The position numbers and the translations under genes are program-made. DNA of 64,000 nucleotides from positions 62,001 to 126,000 of the forward strand of contig NZ_JAHDAU010000007.1 in the NCBI RefSeq assembly GCF_021991835.1, written 5' to 3'. Below, piece by piece: positions 1 to 8,276 of this stretch. The notes under the pieces are model-generated. The model had not been told where the DNA came from, did not search any database, and was given only the letters and a program-made list of their open reading frames with translations. This DNA is from Polaribacter sargassicola (GTDB taxonomy: Bacteria > Bacteroidota > Bacteroidia > Flavobacteriales > Flavobacteriaceae). Every line of letters begins with the position of its first letter. The stretch's first letter is position 1.

Positions 1-210
1 TACATTCCGTTTACAAGTCCAATTGTAATGTTAATGAGAGTTCCGTTTGGTGTTGCTTGGTACGAGTTGGCTATTTCTATGGCAATATTATTAGCAACAT
101 TTATATTTATGGTATGGTTAGCAGCAAAAATTTATAGAGTTGGTATATTAATGTACGGTAAAAAACCAACCTATAAAGATTTATACAAATGGTTAAAATA
201 TAAAGGGTAA
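1..210 (+). CDS. ABC-2 type transporter permease, C-terminal fragment
   Basis: The frame is open from the first base of the window, so this is the 3-prime end of a longer gene. The 69 visible residues hold one strong transmembrane segment (about residues 20-42) followed by a basic tail ending in KYKG. A final helix plus a tail with a VGILMYGKKP-like segment is what I expect at the end of NatB/ABC-2 permeases, which export small ions or drugs with a separate ATPase. It lies 5 nt before the MscS gene, so the two are probably co-transcribed. The family call rests on the tail only and is moderately sure. Confidence 0.7.
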   Translation, partial: YIPFTSPIVMLMRVPFGVAWYELAISMAILLATFIFMVWLAAKIYRVGILMYGKKPTYKDLYKWLKYKG

Positions 211-215
211 ACTTT

Positions 216-1043
216 ATGAATGATATAAAGGATTTTTTAAACTATTCTTTTAATTTAAGTGATAATATTCATTTAGATGTAAAAACTATATTGTTTTTAA
301 TTATTGTAATATTAATTACAAGCTATATATTAAAATTTGTAAAAAAAATAGTAAACAGAAAACTAAATGAAGAAGATAAAGGTAAGTTTAAAGCCATTTT
401 TTCTTTTCTACAATATTTTATTTATACCATAGTTTTAATAATAGCATTAGAATCTTCTGGTGTAGATGTAAGTGTTTTGTTAGCTGGTTCTGCAGCTTTA
501 TTAGTTGGTATTGGTTTAGGATTACAAACCTTATTTCAAGATATTATTTCTGGCGTTTTTATTTTATTAGATAAAACACTTACTGTAAATGATATTGTAG
601 AAGTTGATGGAAAAATTGGCAAGGTTCTTGAAATAAAGTTAAGAACAACTAGAGCAGTTACTATAGATGATAAAGTACTAATTATACCAAATCATAAATT
701 TTTAACTCAAAGTTTATTTAATTGGACACAAAATGGTATACAAACAACAGAAGGAGTAGAAGTAGGTGTAGCATACGGATCAGACGTTCAATTAGTAAAA
801 AAACTATTAATTGAAGCAGCAAAAAAACATGCATTAATTATACAAAATCCAGAACCTAAGGTTTTGTTTACAGATTTTGGAGATAGTGCATTACAATTTA
901 AATTACTTTTTGTTATCAGCAACAGTTATGCTCATAATCAAATAAAAAGCGATTTGCGTTTTGAGATTGATAAAAAATTTAGAGAAAACAATATTTCAAT
1001 TCCATTTCCACAAAGAGATATTCACCTTATAAAACAAGAATAA
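216..1043 (+). CDS. small mechanosensitive ion channel, MscS family
   Basis: A 275-residue inner-membrane channel that should open under membrane tension and release solutes on osmotic downshift. Three hydrophobic helices are visible (about residues 20-42, 60-82 and 84-115). The third is the Gly/Ala-rich pore helix with the GIGLGLQTLFQD pattern typical of MscS TM3. A beta domain follows (VDGKIGKVLEI, then LIIPNHKF) and then the alpha/beta C-terminal domain. The length matches minimal MscS proteins. It sits between an ABC permease and a sigma-54 activator with gaps of 5 and 3 nt, which suggests one operon. Confidence 0.93.
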   Translation: MNDIKDFLNYSFNLSDNIHLDVKTILFLIIVILITSYILKFVKKIVNRKLNEEDKGKFKAIFSFLQYFIYTIVLIIALESSGVDVSVLLAGSAALLVGIGLGLQTLFQDIISGVFILLDKTLTVNDIVEVDGKIGKVLEIKLRTTRAVTIDDKVLIIPNHKFLTQSLFNWTQNGIQTTEGVEVGVAYGSDVQLVKKLLIEAAKKHALIIQNPEPKVLFTDFGDSALQFKLLFVISNSYAHNQIKSDLRFEIDKKFRENNISIPFPQRDIHLIKQE

Positions 1044-1046
1044 AGT

Positions 1047-2210
1047 ATGTCAAAAATACTAATTATAGAAGACGAAGCTGCTATTAGAAGAGTTTTAACA
1101 AAAATTATTTCAGAAGAAAACGATACTTATAATGTAGAAGAAGCAGAAGATGGTTTATTAGGAATAGAATTGATAAAAAAAAATGATTACGATTTGGTTT
1201 TATGTGATATTAAAATGCCAAAAATGGATGGTGTTGAGGTGTTAGAAAAAGCAAAAAAAATAAAACCAGAAGTACCAATTGTAATGATTTCTGGTCATGG
1301 AGATTTAGATACAGCAGTAAATACAATGCGTTTAGGTGCCTTTGATTATATTTCTAAACCGCCAGATTTAAACAGACTTTTAAATACAGTAAGAAATGCT
1401 TTAGATAGAAAAACACTTGTTGTAGAAAATAAAAGGCTAAAGAAAAAAGTAAGCAAAAATTACGAAATGATTGGTGAGAGTGATGCTATTACTCATATAA
1501 AAGAAATTATAGAAAAAGTGGCAACAACAGATGCAAGAGTTTTAATTACAGGACCAAACGGAACAGGAAAAGAGTTAGTTGCTCATTGGATACACGAAAA
1601 ATCTGAAAGATCTAAAGCTCCATTAATAGAAGTAAATTGTGCTGCAATACCATCAGAATTAATAGAAAGCGAACTTTTTGGTCATGTAAAAGGTTCTTTT
1701 ACAGGAGCAAATAAAGATAGAGCAGGTAAGTTTGAGGCAGCAAACGGAGGAACCATTTTTTTAGATGAAATTGGTGATATGAGTTTGTCTGCACAAGCAA
1801 AAGTACTACGTGCTTTACAAGAAAATAAAATTCAGCGTGTTGGTTCAGATAAAGACATAAAAGTAAACGTACGTATTATAGCTGCAACAAACAAAGATTT
1901 AAAAACAGAAATTAAGGAAGGTAGATTTAGAGAAGACTTATACCATAGATTAGCTGTTATTTTAATTAAAGTACCTGCATTAAATGATAGAAGAGAAGAT
2001 ATACCTTTGTTAGTAGATTTTTTTACAACTAAAATATCTCAAGAACAAGGCACTCTAAAAAAAGAGTTTTCTGCAGAAGCAATTAAATTACTAAAAAAAT
2101 ATGATTGGACAGGTAACATAAGAGAGTTAAGAAATGTAGTAGAAAGACTAATTATTTTAGGAGAAAAAGAAGTATCTGCAAATGATATAAAACTCTTTGC
2201 ATCAAAATAG
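1047..2210 (+). CDS. sigma-54-dependent response regulator lacking a Fis-type DNA-binding domain
   Basis: A 387-residue NtrC-family regulator. The receiver domain spans about residues 1-120 with phospho-acceptor Asp54 (CDIKMP). The AAA+ domain covers about 140-370, with a Walker A of form GPNGTGKE, a sigma-54 contact loop reading GSFTGA instead of GAFTGA, Walker B FLDEIGD, and the NIRELRN sensor II region. The protein stops about 15 residues after this, so the usual C-terminal Fis helix-turn-helix is absent. Activators without it (for example FlgR) act from solution. No partner kinase is in the window. The upstream neighbours are MscS and an ABC permease, 3 nt away. Confidence 0.93.
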   Translation: MSKILIIEDEAAIRRVLTKIISEENDTYNVEEAEDGLLGIELIKKNDYDLVLCDIKMPKMDGVEVLEKAKKIKPEVPIVMISGHGDLDTAVNTMRLGAFDYISKPPDLNRLLNTVRNALDRKTLVVENKRLKKKVSKNYEMIGESDAITHIKEIIEKVATTDARVLITGPNGTGKELVAHWIHEKSERSKAPLIEVNCAAIPSELIESELFGHVKGSFTGANKDRAGKFEAANGGTIFLDEIGDMSLSAQAKVLRALQENKIQRVGSDKDIKVNVRIIAATNKDLKTEIKEGRFREDLYHRLAVILIKVPALNDRREDIPLLVDFFTTKISQEQGTLKKEFSAEAIKLLKKYDWTGNIRELRNVVERLIILGEKEVSANDIKLFASK

Positions 2211-2244
2211 GGTTAAACTATTTTGATTATTAAAAACTATAAAT

Positions 2245-2283
2245 AAAGTTGATGGAAATATAAGAAGTTACCATCAACTTTTT
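2245..2283 (+). terminator. rho-independent terminator after the sigma-54 activator
   Basis: AAAGTTGATGG at 2245-2255 pairs perfectly with CCATCAACTTT at 2271-2281 and is followed by a short T run. It ends the ABC/MscS/regulator operon before the peroxiredoxin promoter. Confidence 0.7.
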
Positions 2284-2314
2284 CTGCTTTTTATAACATT
2301 GAATTCTATATTTG
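2284..2314 (+). promoter_or_regulatory. Bacteroidota promoter for the peroxiredoxin gene
   Basis: TATATTTG at 2307-2314 is a perfect TAnnTTTG -7 box. CTG at 2284-2286, 20 nt upstream, is one base from the -33 TTG. The predicted leader is about 40 nt and ends in an A-rich stretch before the ATG at 2359. Confidence 0.6.
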
Positions 2315-2358
2315 TGGTGTCAAAAAAAATAAATATAAATAACAAAAGATAAAAAACT

Positions 2359-3000
2359 ATGGCAACAGCAGTAGGGAAAAAATTTCCAGATTTAAATGTA
2401 GACGCAATGAATGAAATGGGTGATACATTTAAATTAAATGTATTAGAAGAAGCAGTTAATAACAAAAAGAAAGTGTTATTATTCTGGTATCCAAAAGATT
2501 TTACATTTGTTTGTCCAACAGAATTACACGCTTTTCAAGCAGCTTTAGGTGAGTTCGAAAAAAGAAATACAATTGTAATTGGTGCTTCTTGCGATACACC
2601 AGAAGTACATTTTGCATGGTTAAGCACATCTAAAGATAACGGTGGTATAGAAGGTGTTACTTACCCAATTTTAGCTGACTCTAACAGAAACTTATCATCT
2701 ATATTAGGTATTTTAGATATTACTAATGAAACTTTTGATGAAGCTACACAAACTATACAAGTAGAAGGAGATAACGTAACTTATAGAGCTACTTATTTAA
2801 TTGATGAAGAAGGTACTGTTTTTCATGAAGGAATTAACCACATGCCAGTAGGTAGAAATGTAAATGAATTTTTACGTTTAATTGATGCTTACTCTCACGT
2901 ACAATCTCATGGAGAGGTTTGTCCTGCAAACTGGGAAGAAGGTAAAGATGCAATGTCTGCAAACGCAAAAGGAACTAAAGAATATTTAGCATCTCATTAA
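2359..3000 (+). CDS. 2-Cys peroxiredoxin (AhpC/TSA, Prx1-like)
   Basis: A 213-residue cytoplasmic thiol peroxidase that reduces hydrogen peroxide and organic peroxides. The peroxidatic Cys52 lies in FTFVCPTE, and the resolving cysteine lies near the C-terminus in GEVCPANW, the layout of typical 2-Cys enzymes. The catalytic Thr of the PxxxT/SxxC motif is present. The thioredoxin-like gene 73 nt downstream probably supplies reducing power. ATG 2359 is the first in-frame start and fits the N-terminus of the family. It is read from its own consensus -7 box. Confidence 0.96.
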   Translation: MATAVGKKFPDLNVDAMNEMGDTFKLNVLEEAVNNKKKVLLFWYPKDFTFVCPTELHAFQAALGEFEKRNTIVIGASCDTPEVHFAWLSTSKDNGGIEGVTYPILADSNRNLSSILGILDITNETFDEATQTIQVEGDNVTYRATYLIDEEGTVFHEGINHMPVGRNVNEFLRLIDAYSHVQSHGEVCPANWEEGKDAMSANAKGTKEYLASH

Positions 3001-3012
3001 TAAAATTATAAA

Positions 3013-3058
3013 TAAAGAGTTCGGGTAAAAATTGTAAAATTTTTATTCGATCTCTTTA
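3013..3058 (+). terminator. stem-loop between peroxiredoxin and thioredoxin genes
   Basis: A long interrupted hairpin: AAAGAG pairs with CTCTTT, and TAAAAATT pairs with AATTTTTA around a 4-nt loop. Only a weak T run follows, so it may attenuate rather than end transcription. That would make the peroxiredoxin transcript more abundant than the downstream genes. Confidence 0.5.
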
Positions 3059-3073
3059 TCAAAAAATAATATT

Positions 3074-3382
3074 ATGTTACAAGAATTAAGTCAAGACAAT
3101 TTATCAGAAATAGTTGCTGATAACCAAAAAGTAGTTGTACAATATTCTGCAACTTGGTGTGGAAACTGTAGAATAATGAAACCTAAGTTTAAAAAATTAT
3201 CTACAGAAAATGAAAACGTAGCATTTGTAATTGCAGATGCAGAAAAGTTTCCAGAAAGTAGACAATTAGCAGATGTAAGTAATTTACCAACTTTCGCAAC
3301 TTTTGTAGATGGTAAAATTGTAAATCAAACACAAACAAACAAGTTTGATGTATTAAAAGATCTAGTAAACGAAGTTCTTTAA
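3074..3382 (+). CDS. thioredoxin-family protein
   Basis: A 102-residue protein with a single thioredoxin fold and no signal peptide, so cytoplasmic. The active site is TWCGNCRIMKP with Cys29 and Cys32, and the cis-proline segment is NLPTFATF near residue 76. CGNC rather than CGPC implies a shifted redox potential compared with standard thioredoxin. Its place directly behind the peroxiredoxin suggests that it reduces that enzyme. Only 2 nt separate it from the next small gene. Confidence 0.92.
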   Translation: MLQELSQDNLSEIVADNQKVVVQYSATWCGNCRIMKPKFKKLSTENENVAFVIADAEKFPESRQLADVSNLPTFATFVDGKIVNQTQTNKFDVLKDLVNEVL

Positions 3383-3384
3383 TT

Positions 3385-3642
3385 ATGAAACTACCTGTAA
3401 TAAAACACTTAACTAATTTTATCGAAGAAAACGATCAAGATTATGTTTTAGAAACAATAGAAACTTTAGAGGCTTTAACAGAAGTTCCTTCTTTAAAAGA
3501 TGAAGAATTAGATGTTATTGGCGAGCTAATTTCTAATATGTACGGTGCTGTAGAAGTAGATAAAATGATAAAAGAAGGCACACCTAAAAAAGAAGCGTTA
3601 AATAATTTTATGAAACGTGTTTTAGGTTCTATTGATAAATAA
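3385..3642 (+). CDS. conserved small helical protein (DUF6952-like)
   Basis: 85 residues, acidic and fully alpha-helical in appearance, with no cysteine, signal peptide or membrane segment. I recall this family (DUF6952) as a Flavobacteriia-specific companion of the peroxiredoxin/thioredoxin pair, and the 2-nt spacing to the thioredoxin gene supports a shared job. No catalytic motif is visible. A role as partner of the thioredoxin is inference only. Confidence 0.8.
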   Translation: MKLPVIKHLTNFIEENDQDYVLETIETLEALTEVPSLKDEELDVIGELISNMYGAVEVDKMIKEGTPKKEALNNFMKRVLGSIDK

Positions 3643-3662
3643 TTATTGCATTATTTATAATA

Positions 3663-3694
3663 AAAAATCCCAAGTTTTTACTTAGGATTTTTTT
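3663..3694. terminator. bidirectional rho-independent terminator
   Basis: AAATCCcAAG and CTTAGGATTT form the stem around TTTTTA, with a T run on the plus strand and an A run at the left giving T on the minus strand. It lies between convergent genes ending at 3642 (+) and 3717 (-). Confidence 0.8.
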
Positions 3695-3716
3695 GCGTTG
3701 GTATAAATACATCTTT

Positions 3717-4403
3717 TTATTTTCTTTTAAATAACCACCAATTCATATCTCGGGTTAACTTATAGCCTAATTTTTGATAAAGAGGTATTGCTTTATTTCC
3801 TTTATTAGTGTGTAAAATTGGTAATTTATTTTCATTTATAATTTCTTTAGTAGTATAAGAAATTAGCTGTTTTGCAAAGCCTCTTTTAGTATAATCTGGA
3901 TGTGTAACTACAGAGCTTACTTCAATAAAATCATCAGTTTGCATTCTCTGACCAGAAATAGCAACTAGTTTATCATCTTTAAAAATACCAAAGAATTTGC
4001 CCATTTCAAAACCTCTTTTTTGATAAAAACCAGGCATTACTAGCCAAATTAAATTATAAACTTCATCAATATTTTCTTCAGTTAATAAAACAATTTCTTC
4101 TGTAGGTTTAATATCTACAAAGTTTTCTAAAACCATTTGACATCCATCTATTTTTTTTTCTAATAGAATTTTATTGTCATCAATTTTTGGTATTTGATTT
4201 TCTGATACTAAAAAAAAACGATCTGTTAGTTTAGAGTATTCGTTTAAAGCATTCTTAGTTTTATCTGTATTAAAAAAAGCACCAAAATTATTAATTTCTG
4301 GATTGTAAAAAAGAACACCATCAATTTCTATAAGGTGTTTATTATGAGTTTCTTGTAAAGAAAACCAAACAGGGTTTTTTAACTTCTGTTCTAAGTTTTT
4401 CAT
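3717..4403 (-). CDS. GNAT-family N-acetyltransferase
   Basis: 228 residues. The C-terminal half carries the acetyl-CoA binding core of the FR47/GNAT type: VVTHPDYTKRGFAKQLI contains the R/Q-x-x-G-x-A-like loop, followed by HTNKGNKAIPLYQKLGYK, the usual motif B. The N-terminal half is a less conserved, GNAT-like substrate domain. Acetyl acceptor unknown. It is a single gene facing the peroxiredoxin cluster. Confidence 0.88.
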   Translation of the reverse strand: MKNLEQKLKNPVWFSLQETHNKHLIEIDGVLFYNPEINNFGAFFNTDKTKNALNEYSKLTDRFFLVSENQIPKIDDNKILLEKKIDGCQMVLENFVDIKPTEEIVLLTEENIDEVYNLIWLVMPGFYQKRGFEMGKFFGIFKDDKLVAISGQRMQTDDFIEVSSVVTHPDYTKRGFAKQLISYTTKEIINENKLPILHTNKGNKAIPLYQKLGYKLTRDMNWWLFKRK

Positions 4404-4455
4404 TTAAATAAAATTATAAACATTATTTTAATTGCAATATAAAAGCAAAAGTGTG

Positions 4456-4605
4456 TTACTTGGTTTCGTTTGCTTTTTTTATAATTGCTTTTAAACGCAT
4501 TTTATTCTGCAACTTTTCTAATTTAACCTTCTTAATTTTTCTATTCATTAATTTGGTATGTTTTGTTTTATTTAAAGTGTTTTTTTCTTTTCCTTTTTTA
4601 GCCAT
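4456..4605 (-). CDS. very basic 49-residue protein
   Basis: A short minus-strand frame from ATG 4605 to TAA 4456: it begins MAKKGKEKNTLNK and ends KKANETK. About a third of the residues are lysine or arginine and there are no acidic clusters, so RNA or DNA binding is plausible. A TAATTTTG match to the -7 box (4623-4630) lies 17 nt before the start, which supports a real gene. The opposite-strand frame over the same bases is hydrophobic and looks like a shadow. Function unknown. Confidence 0.6.
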   Translation of the reverse strand: MAKKGKEKNTLNKTKHTKLMNRKIKKVKLEKLQNKMRLKAIIKKANETK

Positions 4606-4710
4606 TAGATTAGATTATTTTGCAAAATTAACAAAATTTAATGACGTATAAATTGTTATCTGTTTGTAAGCTAATAAAGATTTTGGGTTATTAATTTTAG
4701 GATTAAAATT

Positions 4711-4754
4711 AATTAAAAAAAGTAAGCGTCGTTTTGTGTAAAACGACGACTTAC
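4711..4754 (-). terminator. rho-independent terminator (minus strand)
   Basis: A strong GC-containing hairpin: GTAAG-CGTCGTTTT at 4722-4735 pairs with AAAACGACG-A-CTTAC at 4740-4754 with one bulge. On the minus strand it is followed by seven T. It ends the NTF2-like gene at 4818. Confidence 0.8.
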
Positions 4755-4817
4755 CAAGTAAACTAATAAAACCAAGTATTAGTACTAATTATTAGAAGTT
4801 AGCTTTCTAATAAGTTT

Positions 4818-5342
4818 TTATTCGGAAAAAGGTTTATGGTTGTAACTTAAAACCCTTTTTAATTTCCAATGATTGTTTTCTAAAATCCAAAGATGTGTAA
4901 AATCTGCAATACCAACAGTTTTCATTTCTCCATCAATTTTTTGTAGAAATGTATGCTTCCCTTTTTGTACAGCTCCATATAATTGGTTGTTGTTTTTCAT
5001 AGGGAAAACACTCAATGAGTTGTTAACAAGTTGTCTTTTATTTTGTTCTGGTTTAGAACAGATGTTTACCTTTATTGCAGTTATAAATTCTTCTTTATTT
5101 TGTATTCCACCAATATCATGGTAAAACTCAAAATCTTCAGAAATCATAGGTATTACTTTTTCTATTTTACATTTATTAAATGCATTGTTAAAAAGAATAC
5201 TGTCTTTATATTTTAGAACCTTATATAAATCTGAGCTTTCATTTACCTGAGCATTGCTAAACAAACTGTAAAAGAATATAATAATTGCTATTACTATTTT
5301 TATTAAATAAGATTCTTTAAAAGGAGTTAAAAAGTCTTCCAT
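4818..5342 (-). CDS. secreted NTF2-like (DUF4440/SnoaL-type) protein
   Basis: 174 residues. A hydrophobic helix at about residues 13-31 ends in SNAQ, a good signal peptidase I site, so the product is probably periplasmic. The rest has the cone-fold layout of DUF4440 proteins: an initial helix with DSILFNNAF, MISEDFEFYHD, then strands ending in DFTHLWILENNHWKLKRVLSY, which is the typical W-x-x-x-R/L end. These proteins bind small ligands or act as steroid-isomerase-like enzymes; the substrate is unknown. The start is unsure, because the stretch before the signal helix is longer than usual. Confidence 0.8.
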   Translation of the reverse strand: MEDFLTPFKESYLIKIVIAIIIFFYSLFSNAQVNESSDLYKVLKYKDSILFNNAFNKCKIEKVIPMISEDFEFYHDIGGIQNKEEFITAIKVNICSKPEQNKRQLVNNSLSVFPMKNNNQLYGAVQKGKHTFLQKIDGEMKTVGIADFTHLWILENNHWKLKRVLSYNHKPFSE

Positions 5343-5358
5343 AAATAATTTTTTAGAA

Positions 5359-5386
5359 AACCCTGAGGTTTTTAAACCTCAAGGTT
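5359..5386 (-). terminator. stem-loop terminator after the head-GIN lipoprotein
   Basis: AACC-ct-GAGGTTT at 5359-5371 pairs with AAACCTC-aa-GGTT at 5374-5386. On the minus strand TTTTC and further T-rich sequence follow. It lies directly 3-prime of the 5415-6140 gene. Confidence 0.65.
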
Positions 5387-5414
5387 TTAGGTTTGGTTGA
5401 TTAATTAATTCAAA

Positions 5415-6140
5415 TTATTTAACAGAAATACTTCCGCCAGAAGAAGAGGTTTTATCTACTTTTTTAGGATTTCCTCTAAAATCGATGTCTCCACCACTAG
5501 TTGCTTTTGCATTAATTGTTCCTGAAGCAAATACATTAATATCTGCGCCACTTGTTACTTTTGCGGTAACATTTATACTTTTTAAATTATAAGCTTCTAT
5601 AGACGCACCACTAGTTGCATTAGTAATATGATTGGTAGCAATACCAGAAACCTTTATATCTGCACCGCTAGTTGCACTTGTTTCTATCGTTTTTACATCA
5701 ACATTAATATCAATATCAGCACCACTAGTTGCGCCAACTATAAGATTATTTAGTTTTAAAGTATCTTCTGTATAAACTTCTGCACCACTTGTAGCACTTA
5801 AAGATTCTAAATCTTTTACGGTTACAAAGACTTTTCTAGCTTTAGCTTTCCAGATATTTTTTTCTGCATAAATTTTTAAAACTCCATTATTAACTTCAGT
5901 TTTAATAATTTCTTGTAAATTTTCATCGGCTTCTACAATAATTTCACTTTTTGATCCTTGAGAAATGTAAAGGTCTAAACCATTACTAATTTTAATTTCT
6001 GTAAAAACTTCTTTTGTTGTTCTGTCTTGGTTTACAACATTTTTGTTGCCGCTAACGCTGTTAAACATTTCTGCAGCACAAGAACTTAAAAGTACTGTTA
6101 CAAGTAATAATGTGATAATTTTTTTAGTAGCTGTTTTCAT
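5415..6140 (-). CDS. head GIN domain lipoprotein (DUF2807)
   Basis: 241 residues. A lipoprotein signal peptide is visible (basic start, hydrophobic core, LLSSCAAE lipobox). From about residue 50 to the end is a DUF2807 auto-transporter-adhesin-like fold. At least six copies of a (A/V)TSGA motif recur every 20-25 residues, which fits the coils of a right-handed beta-helix. The gene follows the PadR-PspC genes, a neighbourhood I know from other Flavobacteriia, and probably belongs to the same envelope response. Exact function unknown. Confidence 0.9.
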   Translation of the reverse strand: MKTATKKIITLLLVTVLLSSCAAEMFNSVSGNKNVVNQDRTTKEVFTEIKISNGLDLYISQGSKSEIIVEADENLQEIIKTEVNNGVLKIYAEKNIWKAKARKVFVTVKDLESLSATSGAEVYTEDTLKLNNLIVGATSGADIDINVDVKTIETSATSGADIKVSGIATNHITNATSGASIEAYNLKSINVTAKVTSGADINVFASGTINAKATSGGDIDFRGNPKKVDKTSSSGGSISVK

Positions 6141-6237
6141 AATAGTTGATTTTTTATTTGATTCAAATGTCTTTTAATAGACGCATAAAATGAAACTTTG
6201 GTTACCGAGTTGTTACATTTTTATGTTGAGTTGTGTT

Positions 6238-7923
6238 TTATATAGTTGTTTCTTGCATTTCTTCTTCTATTTCTTCCTCAACTTCATCAAAACAATCTGT
6301 ACATTTTAAAGTTTCATCTGTCATTATAAAATGATGATTTACCATGTCTTTATCATAAATATTTCCTTCATTTTTAACATCATCTAAAAAGTATTTTACA
6401 GAATTATCAAAATAAATAGTTACATCTTCTGGAATAAAAACAGTAATATTTACCTCTTCATTTCTCCACATATTTTTAAAATTTGATAAATAATAAGCAT
6501 CTAAAACCAATGTATTATCTTCAATTTTATACTTGTAATTTATTTTTTCTGCATTAAAACTAGCATTGCTTTTGTTTTGACCTCTAGATTCTTTTACAAT
6601 AACCATGTAGCTTTCATCAGAGTTACTTTTTTTAACTTTAATATTTACATTATTACTGTAAACCATTTGTTTGCCGTCTATATAAACTTCTTCTTTTTTA
6701 GAAGTTGATCTTAAATTATGTCTGTAAAAAATTTCATCATCATTTACAATTTTTAAGTTAAGCGTATCATTTTTAACAATATCTATACTGTTTCTATCTG
6801 ATGATTGACCGTGTGTAGAGTGAGATGTACCGTACTCTAAACCTGTAAAAATCATTACCAATAAACAAACAATCCAGATACCTAATAAAGTTAATGAAGT
6901 AGGTTTGCTTATTTTTTTAATGTTACTAGATAAGATTCTTAAACCTAAAATAAAAAGGATTAAAAACGGAATACCAATTAGAAAAAAGCCACATAAAGTA
7001 AGTAACCAAATAGGTATAACAGAGTCGTAGAAAAATTGTGGATACTGTAAAAAATCTCCTTCAACATTTAACCATTCTAAACTACCTAAAGAAAACCCTC
7101 CAATAATTAGAGATAAAATAACAGCAGCAGAAATAAAAATTATAATTACACCAATAAATTTACCTATTATTCTAAAAATAGCAAGTATTATTTTACCCAA
7201 GGTGTCTATAAAATCTTGTAATCCGTTATTTTTTTTTGACTTTCCCGTAAAAGTCTGATTCATTTTTTCTGAAAACTCACTAGCACCACCTTTTATTTTT
7301 TCTGATGCTTTATTGGCAAACTCCGATACGTTTTCTGATACATTATTAAATTCTTCTCTAATCTTTTTTTCTATGTTATCAATATTTACAGGTTCTCCTT
7401 CCATCTGTAATTTTTCTGCAGTTGTTTTAGCTTCTGGTAATAAGATCCATAAGATTATATAAAGAAAAATACCAAAACCAGCACCAAAGAAAAGAGCTAA
7501 TAAACCAAGACGAACCCAAATTGTATCAATATCAAAATAATGAGCAATACCAGAGGCAACACCACCTAAAAACTTATCATCACCATCTCTAAATAATTTT
7601 TTTCCAGAAGCACTATTTCTTTTGTAAGAATAAGCAGATTCGTTATAGCTTTCTTCTGCTTCTGCATAATCTTCTGGTTGTCCCATAATTTTAATGATAT
7701 CATCAATATCACCTTCATTAACTACCTGTCTTGCATCGGTAATTTTTTCAGATAAAAGCTCGCTAATTCTAGCTTCTATATCTGCAATTATTTCGTTTTT
7801 ACCTTGAGGATCATCGCTTAACGATTTAGAAATAGATTCTAAATATCGTTTTAATTTTTGATAGGCAATTTCATCTATATGGAAGAAAAATCCGCCTAAA
7901 TTTATATTAATAGTCTTATTCAT
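6238..7923 (-). CDS. PspC-domain membrane protein
   Basis: 561 residues. The first 100 residues are a cytoplasmic helical part (with EIIADIEARISELLSEK) common to flavobacterial PspC proteins. The PspC domain follows at about 105-165 (KKLFRDGDDKFLGGVASGIAHYF, then a helix pair with LLPEA). Several further transmembrane helices lie at about 240-370, then a beta-rich extracytoplasmic domain. PspC domains sense membrane stress and stabilise the phage-shock response in Proteobacteria. It overlaps the PadR gene by 8 nt, so the two are translationally coupled. Confidence 0.92.
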   Translation of the reverse strand: MNKTININLGGFFFHIDEIAYQKLKRYLESISKSLSDDPQGKNEIIADIEARISELLSEKITDARQVVNEGDIDDIIKIMGQPEDYAEAEESYNESAYSYKRNSASGKKLFRDGDDKFLGGVASGIAHYFDIDTIWVRLGLLALFFGAGFGIFLYIILWILLPEAKTTAEKLQMEGEPVNIDNIEKKIREEFNNVSENVSEFANKASEKIKGGASEFSEKMNQTFTGKSKKNNGLQDFIDTLGKIILAIFRIIGKFIGVIIIFISAAVILSLIIGGFSLGSLEWLNVEGDFLQYPQFFYDSVIPIWLLTLCGFFLIGIPFLILFILGLRILSSNIKKISKPTSLTLLGIWIVCLLVMIFTGLEYGTSHSTHGQSSDRNSIDIVKNDTLNLKIVNDDEIFYRHNLRSTSKKEEVYIDGKQMVYSNNVNIKVKKSNSDESYMVIVKESRGQNKSNASFNAEKINYKYKIEDNTLVLDAYYLSNFKNMWRNEEVNITVFIPEDVTIYFDNSVKYFLDDVKNEGNIYDKDMVNHHFIMTDETLKCTDCFDEVEEEIEEEMQETTI

Positions 7924-8260
7924 TGGTAGTTGATTTTGTGCTAATTACTTGGTTTACTGCGTTTACTAAATTACTCCATGTTTTATCTAATTCTTTTAAA
8001 AACATGCTGCCGTTTTCTGTTAATACATAGTATTTTCTTGGTGGTCCAGAGGTTGATTCTTCCCATCTATATGTTAATAATCCTGCGTTTTTTAAACGAG
8101 TTAATAACGGATATATGGTACCTTCAACCACAATCATTTCTGCACCTTTTAGCGTAGATAGTATTTCAGAAGTATAAGCATCACCATGTTTTAAGATGGA
8201 TAAAATGCAATATTCTAAAACACCTTTTCGCATTTGTGCTTTTGTGTTTTCTATCTTCAT
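7916..8260 (-). CDS. PadR-family transcriptional regulator
   Basis: A 114-residue winged-helix protein of the short PadR subfamily 2. The N-terminal part carries LEYCILSILKHGDAYTSEIL and VVEGTIYPLLTRLKNAGLLTYRWEES, the recognition helix and wing, and GPPRKYYVLTENG follows as the second wing strand. It is encoded between DUF4870 and PspC genes and probably represses this operon. A candidate operator is the pair of inverted repeats at 8774-8797 on the promoter. Confidence 0.95.
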   Translation of the reverse strand: MKIENTKAQMRKGVLEYCILSILKHGDAYTSEILSTLKGAEMIVVEGTIYPLLTRLKNAGLLTYRWEESTSGPPRKYYVLTENGSMFLKELDKTWSNLVNAVNQVISTKSTTNE

Positions 8261-8276
8261 TTATTGTGGTTTATAA

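Noticed and set aside
4451..4651. Hydrophobic plus-strand frame of 66 codons
   Set aside because: It is antisense to the basic 49-residue frame, begins with a non-ATG codon, and its Phe/Leu richness is what A-rich basic codons give on the other strand.
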